Origin: Bifidobacterium rousetti
GTDB lineage: Bacteria; Actinomycetota; Actinomycetes; Actinomycetales; Bifidobacteriaceae
Reading direction: 5' to 3'
Assembly (NCBI RefSeq): GCF_008698235.1
Contig: NZ_PEBH01000002.1
Coordinates: 423,238-487,237, forward strand
DNA: 64,000 nt
Shown piece after piece: positions 34,581 to 43,348 of this stretch. The translations under genes and the position numbers were made by a program. The notes beneath the pieces are model-generated. The model did not search any database, was not told the origin of the DNA, and saw only the letters and a program-made list of their open reading frames with translations. Every line of letters starts with the position of its first letter. The stretch's first letter is position 1.

Positions 34581-35390
34581 TTACTTCTGCTCACTTTCCT
34601 GTGCGGGCTCGACCTGTTCGGCCAGGACGAGCTCATTGACCAGTTCCTTCGTTTTGGCGGCGGTATCGGGATCGAGCCCGTCGTCTGTGATGACCGTTTC
34701 CACCTGGTCGAACCGCGCGAACAACGACAGCGATGTGCAGCTCCACTTGGTGTGATCGGTCAAAATGATGGTCCGATCGGCGATGCCCATCATCGCCATA
34801 TCGGTTGCGGCCTCCAACGAGTTGGGCATGAGGAAGCCGCGGGGGATCGACACGGAATGCGTGCCGAGGAAGACGGTGTTGACGCGCAGCGAGGCGATGA
34901 CCTTGTCGGCGATCGGCCCGACGAGCGAGTTGGATCGCGTGGTCACGCCACCGGTGACGATGACCTCGACGTCCTTCGATTCGAGCGCCTGCACGAGTTC
35001 GGCGACGGGGATCGAGTTGGTGAGGATGGTGATGCCGCTGGCCTGCTGGCTTTCCAGCAGATGCTGCGCGAAGACGTAGGCCGTGGTGCCGCCTCCGATG
35101 GCGATCACGTCGCCGGGGGCCACGTATTTGACGGCCTCCTGCGCGATGGCGTCCTTCAGTCCGATGTCCATCTGCGACTTTACAGAGAACAGCGGTTCGC
35201 TCAGCAATGTGCTGGTGGTCACGGCGCCGCCATGGACGCGTTTGAGCAGCCCCTTGTCGGCGAGTTCGGCGATATCGCGGCGGATGGTCATCGCGGAAAC
35301 GCCGAGTTCCTTACTCAGGGCCGTGATTCGCACGGCACCTCTGGTGCGAAGCCTGCTCAGTATCAGGTGTTGACGTTGTGACGATATCAT
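34581..35390 (-). CDS. DeoR-family sugar-phosphate-responsive repressor
   Basis: A 269-residue DeoR-type regulator. The N-terminal helix-turn-helix is ITALSKELGVSAMTIRRDIAELADKGLLKRVHGGA, given here only in outline (about residues 20-54). The C-terminal DeoRC sensor contains AIGGGTTAYVFAQ and ILTNSIPVAELV, the sugar-phosphate fold. It is the first gene of the gal unit and most likely controls it. No Shine-Dalgarno precedes the ATG at 35390; instead a good -10/-35 pair ends six bases before it, so the mRNA is probably leaderless. Nearby partly palindromic sequence (CGATA...TATCG at 35381-35402) could be its own operator. Confidence 0.88.
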   Translation of the reverse strand: MISSQRQHLILSRLRTRGAVRITALSKELGVSAMTIRRDIAELADKGLLKRVHGGAVTTSTLLSEPLFSVKSQMDIGLKDAIAQEAVKYVAPGDVIAIGGGTTAYVFAQHLLESQQASGITILTNSIPVAELVQALESKDVEVIVTGGVTTRSNSLVGPIADKVIASLRVNTVFLGTHSVSIPRGFLMPNSLEAATDMAMMGIADRTIILTDHTKWSCTSLSLFARFDQVETVITDDGLDPDTAAKTKELVNELVLAEQVEPAQESEQK

Positions 35391-35396
35391 ACGAAC

Positions 35397-35425
35397 ATTA
35401 TCGCACACAATCGCGCATTTACCAA
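35397..35425 (-). promoter_or_regulatory. Promoter of deoR-galT-galK, probably leaderless
   Basis: On the minus strand: -35 TTGGTA (35425-35420), a 17-bp spacer, and -10 GATAAT (35402-35397), then six bases and the ATG. The start of transcription would fall at or within a base of the initiation codon. A LacI-like near-palindrome TGCAAACGTTAGCG lies upstream at 35463-35476. Confidence 0.65.
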
Positions 35426-35537
35426 ACCGAGTTGTGCGTTTCGCGCGGGTTATTTTTGGTTTTGCAAACGTTAGCGAACAAAACGGCACATCGACGACGT
35501 AGTGGGGGTGATGGGGAACGATCTCTCCCCTGATCTC

Positions 35538-35583
35538 TCCCCCAGTCAGCCTTCGGCTGACAGCCCCCTCATCAGAGGGGGCC
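35538..35583. repeat. MITE-like palindromic element, short copy 3
   Basis: GTCAGCC-TTC-GGCTGAC followed by GCCCCCTC-ATCA-GAGGGGGC. It has the same left and right ends as the 141-bp element at 12003-12143 but lacks its centre. It lies between the deoR promoter and the 3' end of the dihydroorotate dehydrogenase gene, and may double as a terminator for the latter. Confidence 0.75.
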
Positions 35584-35609
35584 ACGTCAAGGGGCCGAAT
35601 GTTTCGTGG

Positions 35610-36758
35610 TCAGGCGTCGACGCCTACGGCTTCGGAGACGGAGGAGAAGCCGTCGCGGCGCAGCAGGTCGGCCAGGCCGCGCTTCAGCACCGTGATCTGC
35701 TGGGGGCCGCGGTACATGAGCGAGGAGATGAACATCACGAGGCTCGCGCCGGAGCGGATCTTCGCGTACGCCTGCTCGGGGGTGAACACGCCGCCGATGC
35801 CGGCGATCGCGAGCCGGTCGCCGAACTCGCGGTAGGTGCGGGCCACCAGCGCCTCGCTCGCGCGGGTGCACGGGCCGCCGGAGAGCCCGCCCTCCCAGTC
35901 GCGCGGGATCTCCAGACCGGCGCGGTCCTTGTTGAGGTTGGCGAGGGACACGCCCTGCACGTTGTGTTCCGTGAGCACTTCGAGCAGGTCGCGCATCTCA
36001 TCCCACGGCTTGTTGAGCGGCATCTTGACGAGCGTCGGCTGCGGGCGGTCGATCCCGTCGAGCGCAGTGAACAGGCGGTCGAGGTTCTCGGGGCTTTCGG
36101 TGAACGGCTCGCCCGCGTGCGTGTTCGGGCAGGAGACGTTCACCTCGACCATCGCGGTGCGGCCGGCGGCGCGGCGCATCGAGATGCAGTAGTCCTCGAT
36201 GCCCTCGTCGAGGTCGCCGCACTTGTCGTCGTTCGTGCGGGCGATCGAGACCGACACCTGCATGTCGTGCGCGTGCGTCCACGCCTTTTCGGCGCGGTCG
36301 ATGACCTTGTCGGAGCCGATGTTGGCCAGTCCCACATGCACCATCATCGAATCGTATTCGGGCAGGCGGTGGAACCACGGCTTGGGGTTGCCCGCACAGG
36401 GCCGGGACGTGGTCGAGCCGACGGTCTCGAAGCCGAATCCGGCGTTGTCGAGCAGGACCGGCATGTCGCAGTTCTTGTCGAGTCCGGCGGACAGGCCGAA
36501 CGGGTTGGCGAAGTCGACGCCCATCACCGTGGTCTCGAGGATCGGGTCGGTGTAGTTGAGCATCGTGCGCTCCGCCCACAGCAGCGGCGGGATGTGCTTG
36601 GTGACGCGGCAGAACTCGATCATGCGGTCGTGCGCCTCGTCCGGCGGCACGTTGAAGACGAAATTCGGCTTGATGACGTGCTTGTATCCGAAGGTGAAGA
36701 GGTCGGTCGTCGCCTTGTTGACGGCGTCGTGCCAGAAGCTATCCGAAACGTAACTCAT
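35610..36758 (-). CDS. pyrD: Class 2-type dihydroorotate dehydrogenase
   Basis: A 382-residue FMN enzyme of the dihydroorotate dehydrogenase fold. The overall sequence is class 2: DFANPFGLSAGLDKNCDM, GFGFETVGSTTSRPCAGNPKP, GGLSGGP, AYAKIRSGASLVMF and MYRGP, with an N-terminal extension of about 65 residues. The active-site loop, however, reads NVSCPNTHAG, with Cys where E. coli PyrD has catalytic Ser175; Cys at this position is typical of class 1 enzymes. The start is ATG 36758 (MSYVSDSF); an in-frame ATG nine bases upstream is equally possible. No other pyrimidine gene is adjacent, so its exact metabolic job is uncertain. Confidence 0.85.
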   Translation of the reverse strand: MSYVSDSFWHDAVNKATTDLFTFGYKHVIKPNFVFNVPPDEAHDRMIEFCRVTKHIPPLLWAERTMLNYTDPILETTVMGVDFANPFGLSAGLDKNCDMPVLLDNAGFGFETVGSTTSRPCAGNPKPWFHRLPEYDSMMVHVGLANIGSDKVIDRAEKAWTHAHDMQVSVSIARTNDDKCGDLDEGIEDYCISMRRAAGRTAMVEVNVSCPNTHAGEPFTESPENLDRLFTALDGIDRPQPTLVKMPLNKPWDEMRDLLEVLTEHNVQGVSLANLNKDRAGLEIPRDWEGGLSGGPCTRASEALVARTYREFGDRLAIAGIGGVFTPEQAYAKIRSGASLVMFISSLMYRGPQQITVLKRGLADLLRRDGFSSVSEAVGVDA

Positions 36759-36830
36759 GGTGACCATTGTCTCACCATTTCACGCCGGCGTCACGAAAAC
36801 AACCGCAGCCGACGGTCGGTCGGCGACGGT

Positions 36831-36850
36831 CGACGGTCGGGAGACCGTCG
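36831..36850. repeat. Hairpin in CGACGGTCGG-rich gap
   Basis: CGACGGTC-GGGA-GACCGTCG, just past the stop of the flavin oxidoreductase gene, amid several further copies of CGACGGTCGG (36810-36840). It lacks a T-run, so it is a weak terminator at best. Confidence 0.5.
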
Positions 36851-36863
36851 GCCGGCCGAACGA

Positions 36864-38387
36864 TCAGAAGGCGCCGCGGACGTACTGCTCGGGGTAGGGC
36901 GCCTTGGCGACCGGCACGCCGAGCTTGTCGGCGGCGCGAAGCGGCCAGTACGGGTCGCGCAACGCGGCGCGTCCGATCTCGACCGCGTCGGCCTTGCCCT
37001 TGACGAGCACCTTCTCGGCCTGCTTCGGCTTGGTGATGAGCCCGACGGCCGTGACCGGCACCTCGGCGCGCTTGCGCACCTGCGCGGAGAACGGCACCTG
37101 ATACTCCGGCTTGACCGGCACGGTGACGCCGGAGACCATGCCGCCGGTGGACACGTCCACCAGATCGACGCCGTGGTCCTTGAGGATGCGGGCGAGCGCG
37201 ACGGTCTGGTCGAGGTCCCATCCGCCGGCGGCCCAGTCGGTGGCGGAGACGCGCACCAGCAGCGGCATGTCGTCGGGGATCTCGGCGCGGATCGCGTCGG
37301 CGACCTCGAGGAGGAAGCGGATGCGCCCTTCGAAGCCGTTGCCGTATTCGTCCTCGCGTTCATTGACCAGCGGATCGAGGAACTGGGAGATCAGGTAGCC
37401 GTGGGCGGCGTGGATCTCGATCGCCTGGAACCCGGCGGCGACGGCGCGGCGTGCGGCCGCCGCGAAGGCGCCGACCAGCCCGTGGATCTCATCGACGGAC
37501 AGGGCGCGCGGCTTGGCGTAGTCGCCGAACGGGATCGGGCTCGGGGCGACGGTCTGCCAGCCGCCGGCCTCGGGCGGCACGGTCTGACGATCGTATCCGA
37601 CGGCGAAGCAGCCGGTCGACCCCTTGCGCCCGGCGTGGTTGAGCTGGATCGCGGCGACGGCGCCGGTGGCCTTGATGTCCTCGACGATCCAACGCCACGC
37701 ATCGATCTGCCAATCGTCCCACAGGCCGACGTCACACGGCGAGATGCGTCCTTCCGGCGCCACGGCCGTCGCCTCGACGATGACCATGCCGAAGCCACCG
37801 AGCGCGCGGGATACGTAGTGCTGGTAGTGGAACGGGGTGGGGCGACCGTCGCGGCCGAACGCGGAATAGGTGTCCATCGGGGGCAGCCAGATGCGGTTGC
37901 GGATGGTGAGCCCCCTCAGGGTCATCGGCTCGAACAGGGCCGGACCGTCGGAGCCTGGCTTGGCCGCGAACGTGCCGAAGAACGCGGCGACCGGGTTCGG
38001 AGCGGGCGTGGGCGTATTGGCCTCGGAAGACGCGCCGGATGCACCGGGCGTAACGGGCGAGACGGTGTCACGGCCGGAATCGGACTTCGCCTTCTTGCCC
38101 GACTTGCCCTTGTCCTTAGTGTCTTTGTCCTTGGAATCCTTGTCCTTGTCCGGCTTGGAGTCCTTGGACGGCTTGTCCTTCTTCTTGCCGCCCTTGGAAC
38201 CCTTGACGTCCTTGCCGTCCTTGTCACCCTTGCCGCCCTTGTCCGAGTCCGCGTCGGCGGAGGGCGTGGCCGGGCCCGCGGGCGCGACCCCGGAAACCGT
38301 CAGCCCGCGGAAGTCGAATCCGCTCGGGCTTTCGATGCCGCCGTTCGCCGAGTCCTCGCCGCCCGCGCTGGTCGTGTTGTCTGCCAT
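36864..38387 (-). CDS. Old Yellow Enzyme family NADH:flavin oxidoreductase with Lys/Asp-rich insert
   Basis: A 507-residue protein. From about residue 150 it is a YqjM-like Old Yellow Enzyme: LTIRNRIWLPPM, VIVEATAVAPEGRIS, QLNHAGRKG, then EIHAAHGYLISQFLDPLVNER and the C-terminal FMN phosphate site AVEIGRAALRDPYWPLRAA. These enzymes reduce activated C=C bonds with NAD(P)H. The first ~150 residues are odd: a Lys/Asp/Gly-rich low-complexity tract (KGGKGDKDGKDVKGSKGGKK and similar runs, about residues 48-108) and a Pro/Thr/Ala-rich linker, neither part of the family. The ATG at 38387 has AAGGGG upstream. It is a single-gene unit; substrate unknown. Confidence 0.85.
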   Translation of the reverse strand: MADNTTSAGGEDSANGGIESPSGFDFRGLTVSGVAPAGPATPSADADSDKGGKGDKDGKDVKGSKGGKKKDKPSKDSKPDKDKDSKDKDTKDKGKSGKKAKSDSGRDTVSPVTPGASGASSEANTPTPAPNPVAAFFGTFAAKPGSDGPALFEPMTLRGLTIRNRIWLPPMDTYSAFGRDGRPTPFHYQHYVSRALGGFGMVIVEATAVAPEGRISPCDVGLWDDWQIDAWRWIVEDIKATGAVAAIQLNHAGRKGSTGCFAVGYDRQTVPPEAGGWQTVAPSPIPFGDYAKPRALSVDEIHGLVGAFAAAARRAVAAGFQAIEIHAAHGYLISQFLDPLVNEREDEYGNGFEGRIRFLLEVADAIRAEIPDDMPLLVRVSATDWAAGGWDLDQTVALARILKDHGVDLVDVSTGGMVSGVTVPVKPEYQVPFSAQVRKRAEVPVTAVGLITKPKQAEKVLVKGKADAVEIGRAALRDPYWPLRAADKLGVPVAKAPYPEQYVRGAF

Positions 38388-38545
38388 TGATGCCCCTTCT
38401 CTCATGTCCTTGTGACCTATTTGACCGGACAGTGCCCGTCTGACCCCACGGATCGGCCGCATCGCCCCGGCCGCATGCCGCTCGGCCGCTTTTCGGTTGT
38501 GAACGTTCCTCATTCTAGTCCGTCGGCGTCGTGACCGATACGAAA

Positions 38546-38572
38546 GAACGCCCACCATGATGGTGGGCGTTC
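38546..38572 (-). terminator. Terminator of the class A PBP gene
   Basis: Arms GAACGCCCACCAT and ATGGTGGGCGTTC, 13 bp and perfect, around a single base (in practice a 10-bp stem with a 7-base loop). It is followed on the minus strand by TTTCG and lies 38 bp past the stop. Confidence 0.85.
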
Positions 38573-38609
38573 AGACTACGTACTTGACGGCCGAGCCGGC
38601 GATACTGGC

Positions 38610-40979
38610 CTACTGGGGGGTGCCGCCTTGGGTGGTGCCGCCGGTCGTGCCGCCCGCGGTCTCGCCGCCGGTGCCGTTCCCGCCGGTGCCGGTGGTGCCG
38701 CCACCGGTCGTACCACCGGTCGTAGTGCCGCCGGTCGTGCCTTGCGACGTGCCTGTGCCGGTGGTGCCGCCGGTGGACGTGCCGTCGCCGTCGGTGGACG
38801 TCGAGCTCTTCTTCTTCGTGGTCGACGAGGCGACCCCGTACGTGTACTTCGAACTCGGTGTGCCGTAGCTGTTGTCTATCGGTATGTTCGCCGCGTTGAC
38901 GTAGTTCTGCATGAACTCACGCCATGCCGGCTCCGCCAGATACATGCCGTACCACGTCGAGTGGTAGACGCCGTTGATCGTCTTGTAGCTGAACGACTGC
39001 GGCACCTCCGCGTTGCCGATGGCCACGTAGGCGGACACCTGCGGAATGAAGCCCGCCGTCAGCATGTACGTGGTCTCGTTGGTACCGGTCTTGGCGAACG
39101 TCTTGCGTCCGTTGTCCAGCTGCGCCTTGACCGCGTTACCGCCGGAGCGCACGACGCCCTGGTTGAGCGCGTAGGCGGCGGTCTCGGCCACCTCCGGGTC
39201 GATCGCCTGATGGCAGTTGGCGGACGGCACCTTGTAGTTCTTGCCGGTGCTGTCGGTCATCTTGGTGATGGCGATCGGGGTGCACTCCACGCCCTTGGCG
39301 GCGATGGTCGCGTACACGTTGGCCATCGTCAGCGGAGAGGCCTGCACGGTGCCGATGACCATCGGCGGCTGGAAGGAGTTCGAGTCGTAGACGTCCTCCT
39401 TGCCCTGGATGGAGTTGTGGTAGCCCATCGCCTTGGCCGCGTCCGCGATCGGGCACAGGGTGATCTGCGAGGCCATCGCGGCCTGCGTGGTGTTGTGGGA
39501 GAGCACGAGGCCCTGCAGCGGCGTCTCGCTGGCGACGGTGCCGCCGCCGGCGTTCTCGACCTTCCACGGCAGTCCGCCGAAATAGTGGCCGTTGCAGCTG
39601 AAGCTGCGGGTGTTGACCGACGTGGTGGTGGACAGCGACTGGTTGATCGACTTGCCCTTCTGCATCCACGCGACCAGGTTGATCGGCTTCCACGTGGAAC
39701 CCACGTTGAAGCCCCAGCCGCCGCCGTCGACCTGATCGACGGCGTAATTGACGGCCGTTCGGGTCGAATCGGTCTTCGCGCGGTCGGTGGCGTCGAAGGT
39801 GCGGTTGATGCCGAAGCCGAGCACCTCGCCCGTTCCCGGCTTGATCGCGGCGATCGCGACCTCGAAGCCGGTCGGATCGTCCGGCGGGATCGTGTTGCGG
39901 GCCGTCTGCATCGCGATCGTGTTCGCGTTGACGTCCATCGTCGTCACGATCTTCAGGCCGCCCTCCTTGAGCAGCTTGTTGCGCTCCTCCTCGGTGGCGC
40001 CGAACTCGGGGCTCTTGAGGATCTGACGGGTCACGTACTCGCAGAAGAACGCGGCGTCGCCGGCGACCTGGCATCCGGACTCGATGGTCTGCACGTCGAG
40101 CGTGTCCTTGAGCGGGGTGTTGACGGACTTCGTGTACGTGGCCTGGTCGATGAAGCCCTGGTCGAGCATGAGCTTGAGCACGGTGTTGCGCTCGTTCTGC
40201 GAGCGCTCGAGGTTCTCCTCGACGGTCGGGTCGAACCTCGTCGGGTTCTTGGTGATGGCCGCGATCGTGGCCGCCTGCATCGGGTTGAGCTTCGCGGCGG
40301 TGGTGTTGAAGTAGCGCTTGGCGGCGCTCTCGACGCCGTAGAGGTTGTGGTTGCCGAACTGGGCGATGTTGAGGTACCCCTGCAGGATCTCGAGCTTGGA
40401 GTACTCCTTCTCCATCTGCACGGCGATGAGCATCTCACGCAGTTTGCGGGCGATCGTCTGCTCGGAGGCATGGTATTCGGCGATCGGGTCGTCGTTCTCT
40501 CGCGCCTGCATCGCCAGCACGTTCTTGACGTACTGCTGGGTCAGGGTCGAACCGCCCTGCGTGTCGCCCTTCTTGACGAACGTCTGGAAGAAGGCGCGCA
40601 TCGTACCCTGGATGTCGACGCCGTGATGCTGGAAGAACCTGCGGTCCTCACGCGCGACGACGGCCTGCTGCATGGCCTTGGAGATCTTCTTCAGGGGCAC
40701 GACGGTGCGGTTGTCGGCGTAGAAATCGGTGAGCTCCGTCTTGGCGTCGTTCGCGTACATCACGGACTTCTGTGGCAGGGAGGTCACGTCGAAGTCGACG
40801 CCTTCCACCTTCAGCGACGGCGCCACGCTTTCGGCGACCGAGTTGGCCGCGAACACGGCCGGCGAGAACATCGTGGCCACCACGATGCCGCCGCCGACGC
40901 ACAGCATGATATATGTCAGCAGGAGCGTGAACACGCGTCGAACGGTGAGTGAGGACTTCTTTTTGGGCATGCGGCCCAT
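38610..40979 (-). CDS. Class A penicillin-binding protein (transglycosylase/transpeptidase)
   Basis: A 789-residue bifunctional peptidoglycan synthase. A basic N-terminus and one transmembrane helix (about 16-38) precede the GT51 domain with catalytic Glu in EDRRFFQHHG (111-120) and QGGSTLTQQYVKN (141-153). The transpeptidase has S428-T-W-K431, SHN 494-496 and KTG 630-632. From about residue 715 the protein ends in a Thr/Gly/Ser-rich tail made of TGGTTGGT-like repeats, a common but unexplained feature of bifidobacterial PBPs. The first in-frame ATG (40979) lies inside the -10-like TAGAAT; the ATG at 40970 (MPKKKSS) is as likely to be the true start. Confidence 0.92.
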   Translation of the reverse strand: MGRMPKKKSSLTVRRVFTLLLTYIMLCVGGGIVVATMFSPAVFAANSVAESVAPSLKVEGVDFDVTSLPQKSVMYANDAKTELTDFYADNRTVVPLKKISKAMQQAVVAREDRRFFQHHGVDIQGTMRAFFQTFVKKGDTQGGSTLTQQYVKNVLAMQARENDDPIAEYHASEQTIARKLREMLIAVQMEKEYSKLEILQGYLNIAQFGNHNLYGVESAAKRYFNTTAAKLNPMQAATIAAITKNPTRFDPTVEENLERSQNERNTVLKLMLDQGFIDQATYTKSVNTPLKDTLDVQTIESGCQVAGDAAFFCEYVTRQILKSPEFGATEEERNKLLKEGGLKIVTTMDVNANTIAMQTARNTIPPDDPTGFEVAIAAIKPGTGEVLGFGINRTFDATDRAKTDSTRTAVNYAVDQVDGGGWGFNVGSTWKPINLVAWMQKGKSINQSLSTTTSVNTRSFSCNGHYFGGLPWKVENAGGGTVASETPLQGLVLSHNTTQAAMASQITLCPIADAAKAMGYHNSIQGKEDVYDSNSFQPPMVIGTVQASPLTMANVYATIAAKGVECTPIAITKMTDSTGKNYKVPSANCHQAIDPEVAETAAYALNQGVVRSGGNAVKAQLDNGRKTFAKTGTNETTYMLTAGFIPQVSAYVAIGNAEVPQSFSYKTINGVYHSTWYGMYLAEPAWREFMQNYVNAANIPIDNSYGTPSSKYTYGVASSTTKKKSSTSTDGDGTSTGGTTGTGTSQGTTGGTTTGGTTGGGTTGTGGNGTGGETAGGTTGGTTQGGTPQ

Positions 40980-40983
40980 TCTA
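40978..40983 (-). promoter_or_regulatory. Possible -10 box of a leaderless PBP transcript
   Basis: TAGAAT on the minus strand, followed by GGGCCGC and ATG (40970). The layout matches that of the DUF4916 gene (GATAAT, GGGACGC, ATG at 53818). The -35 region is GC-rich and unconvincing. Confidence 0.4.
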
Positions 40984-41095
40984 AGTGGCCGGGTGGTCCG
41001 GGTGCGCGGTCATATTGCGGCCATAGTCAATTGTTCACAGTAACCGCACTCTCTGGACGCCGCCTGAAAGAAGGCTTATCGTGCCGCGGGGCCCG

Positions 41096-41815
41096 TCAGC
41101 GGCGGGATCGCCTGATCAGCATGCCGGGCTGGTAGATGATGATCGAACGGCCCTCGCGCGCGATCCAACCGCGGTTGGCGAAGTCCATCAGCGCCTTGTT
41201 CACGGTCTCGCGCGACGAGCCGACCAGCTGGGCCATCTCCTCCTGCGTGAGGTCGTGCGGGACCCTCAGCCCCTCCTCGACCGGCTCGCCGAAGCGCGAC
41301 CCCAGATTGATCAGGGTCTTGGCAAGACGCGCGGGCACGTCCATGAACACCAGATCGGAGATGTGCTCGTTGTTCGTGCGCATGCGGCTGGCCATCACCT
41401 GCAGCATGTCGATCGCGACGCGGGGATGCTGGTCGAGCCAGTGGAACAGCGCGTCGTGCTCGAGCCAGACCACGCGCGTGCCGTGGCGCATCGCGAGCGC
41501 GGAGGCCGTGCGCGGGCCGCCGTTCGGGTCGAAGACGGGGATCTCGCCCAGCACCTCGCCGGGCGCGTGGATGGACAGCAACTGGATGCGATGGTCGCTC
41601 GACTCGCGGATGAGCTTGACCCGGCCGCTTTCCAGCAGGTACATGCGATGGTCGGTGCCGCCTTGTTCGAAGATGGCGTCGCCCTTGTCGTAGACGGCCT
41701 GGTTGAGATACGGGATCAGCTCCTCGGCCTCCTGAGGCGAAACCTGTTTGAACAATGCCGTGTGCAGCAGGACATTCTCCTGATCGGGCATCGCATTCGG
41801 TTTCTCCGCCACCAC
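41096..41815 (-). CDS. Crp/Fnr-family transcriptional regulator (GlxR-like)
   Basis: A 239-residue regulator with an N-terminal cyclic-nucleotide-binding fold (AIFEQGGTDHRMYLLESGRV; SIHAPGEVLGEIPVF) and a C-terminal winged helix with TQEEMAQLVGSSRETVNKAL as recognition segment. No Fnr-type cysteine cluster is seen, so a cAMP-type rather than oxygen-type sensor is likelier. It starts at GTG 41815 with GGGAG six bases before it; an internal ATG (41791) is less well placed. A site fitting TGTGANNTANNTCACA with one mismatch lies at 51028-51043 in this window. It follows the lipoate-ligase gene in the same direction by about 90 bp. Confidence 0.9.
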   Translation of the reverse strand: MVAEKPNAMPDQENVLLHTALFKQVSPQEAEELIPYLNQAVYDKGDAIFEQGGTDHRMYLLESGRVKLIRESSDHRIQLLSIHAPGEVLGEIPVFDPNGGPRTASALAMRHGTRVVWLEHDALFHWLDQHPRVAIDMLQVMASRMRTNNEHISDLVFMDVPARLAKTLINLGSRFGEPVEEGLRVPHDLTQEEMAQLVGSSRETVNKALMDFANRGWIAREGRSIIIYQPGMLIRRSRR

Positions 41816-41904
41816 GCATCACTCCCTTGTCGGACTATGGCAAACATCACCGGCTTCGTTTCCGCAACATTGTACCGCACCGAGGGCGGGGTGGCCGTGA
41901 GCGG

Positions 41905-43272
41905 TCACAGGGAGATGGGCGCGGACGGATCGGCCGAGGTGGTCGGATCGGCCGGATTTGCCGGATCGGCCGGATCGGCGAGAGAGGCGATGAGCCGCGC
42001 GATGATCGCCCCGCGTGTCAGGCCGGTCTGGCTTTTGAGCGGGTCGACGCGTTTGACGGCCGATTTCACGGCCTTGTCGCTCAGCTTCTCGCCGCTCGTG
42101 TTGAGCACGCGGGTCATCTTCGCCGCGTCGATGTCGTAGGCCATCGTCACATGGTGCAGGACCGCGCCGGGGGCTACCGTCACGGCCGGGCTGACTCCAC
42201 CGGCCGCACCGGCCCCACCGGCCCCGGACGCCGGGAACCGCCGCTGCGCCGCGCCGCCGATCTTGCCGTGCGACGAGGCGATGTCGTTGAGCCCGGAGAA
42301 TCGCACGTCGAGGCCGAGGCCGGCGAGCGCGTCGACGAGCCAGCGGTCGCACAGCCGGTACGAGTCGGCCACGTCGATCCCGTCGACGAACCACAGCGGC
42401 GCGTACAGGGAGTAGGTGATCGTGTTGCCCGGTTCGATGAACATCGCCCCTCCCCCGGTGCATCGGCGCACGACCTCGATGCCCTCGGCGCGCGCCACGT
42501 CCTCGTGCACCTCGTCGGGGATCGACTGGAACCGTCCGACGACCACGCACGGACCGCTCCACTCCCAGATGCGCAATGTGGGCGGTCTCAGGCCCGCGGC
42601 GACCTCGTGCGCCCAGCGCTCGTCGACCTCCATCTGCTCCGCCGGGGACCGTGGCGTGTCGTGTATGACCACAAGGTCCCGGCGCAGGCGCTTCCAGCGT
42701 CGGGCGAAGTCGGCGGACTCCCGGTCGGCGGACCCGCGATCGGCGGTGACGGACATCGCGTCGTGTGAGGAAGCTGCGACCGTAGCGGTCGGGCTGAACG
42801 CAACGGTCGGACCGGATGCAACAGTCGGATCGACCGAGACGGCCAAGCCGGCCGCGGCAATCCCGGCGTCCCGTCCGATCGCGGCATGGCCGCCGGCCTT
42901 GTCGGCCGCCCGGCGGAACGCCGTCACGATCGCGGCGGCGTCGCATCCGATGAGCCGCGCGGTCGAATGCCGCTTGATTGCGCGGTCGATTGACCGTTCG
43001 AGCGATTCCGGTTCTCCTGATCCGATGTTCCCTTCCGCGGTCAATGTCTCTTCGATGTCCCCGATCAGCGCGTCGGATTCCGCGTCGGACGGCGCGTCGA
43101 TGAAGAAGTCGCCGTCGATATGGACGGAAGGGGCCGAGTGAAAACTTCCGGACGGACGCGCCGGGAGAGCGTCCTCGTAGGGGTCCGAGACCCGAGACTT
43201 GTCGTATTGGATGGTGACAGCGACCAGCTTGCCGCCCGGCACCTTGTATTCCCCTCGATGGTTCCCTCGCAT
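41905..43272 (-). CDS. lplA: Lipoate-protein ligase with N-terminal accessory domain
   Basis: A 455-residue protein. The ligase core lies in the second half: [20 protein letters not shown] (lipoyl-AMP binding), then [21 protein letters not shown] (the RRxxGGGxV-type loop) and [18 protein letters not shown] with the catalytic-type Lys. The first ~150 residues ([20 protein letters not shown]) resemble the small accessory domain that in E. coli LplA is at the C-terminus. An Ala/Thr/Val-rich insert separates the two. The C-terminal tail repeats ADPANPADP from 9-bp DNA repeats. It attaches lipoate to lipoyl-domain proteins; GcvH at 48695-49102 is the only candidate partner in view. The start is uncertain among four close ATGs; 43272 sits seven bases after a TATGAT box. 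Confidence 0.82.
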   Translation of the reverse strand: MRGNHRGEYKVPGGKLVAVTIQYDKSRVSDPYEDALPARPSGSFHSAPSVHIDGDFFIDAPSDAESDALIGDIEETLTAEGNIGSGEPESLERSIDRAIKRHSTARLIGCDAAAIVTAFRRAADKAGGHAAIGRDAGIAAAGLAVSVDPTVASGPTVAFSPTATVAASSHDAMSVTADRGSADRESADFARRWKRLRRDLVVIHDTPRSPAEQMEVDERWAHEVAAGLRPPTLRIWEWSGPCVVVGRFQSIPDEVHEDVARAEGIEVVRRCTGGGAMFIEPGNTITYSLYAPLWFVDGIDVADSYRLCDRWLVDALAGLGLDVRFSGLNDIASSHGKIGGAAQRRFPASGAGGAGAAGGVSPAVTVAPGAVLHHVTMAYDIDAAKMTRVLNTSGEKLSDKAVKSAVKRVDPLKSQTGLTRGAIIARLIASLADPADPANPADPTTSADPSAPISL

Positions 43273-43348
43273 GGTGACCATCATAGGGGTGTCCATAGGC
43301 CGAACACCGCCTGTGGACGCCCGAAGCGCGCGGGTAACGTTCAGTCAC

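Noticed and set aside
36831..36850. Rho-independent terminator after the Old Yellow Enzyme gene
   Set aside because: The hairpin is good but there is no T-run, and it is part of a CGACGGTCGG repeat cluster; listed only as a repeat.
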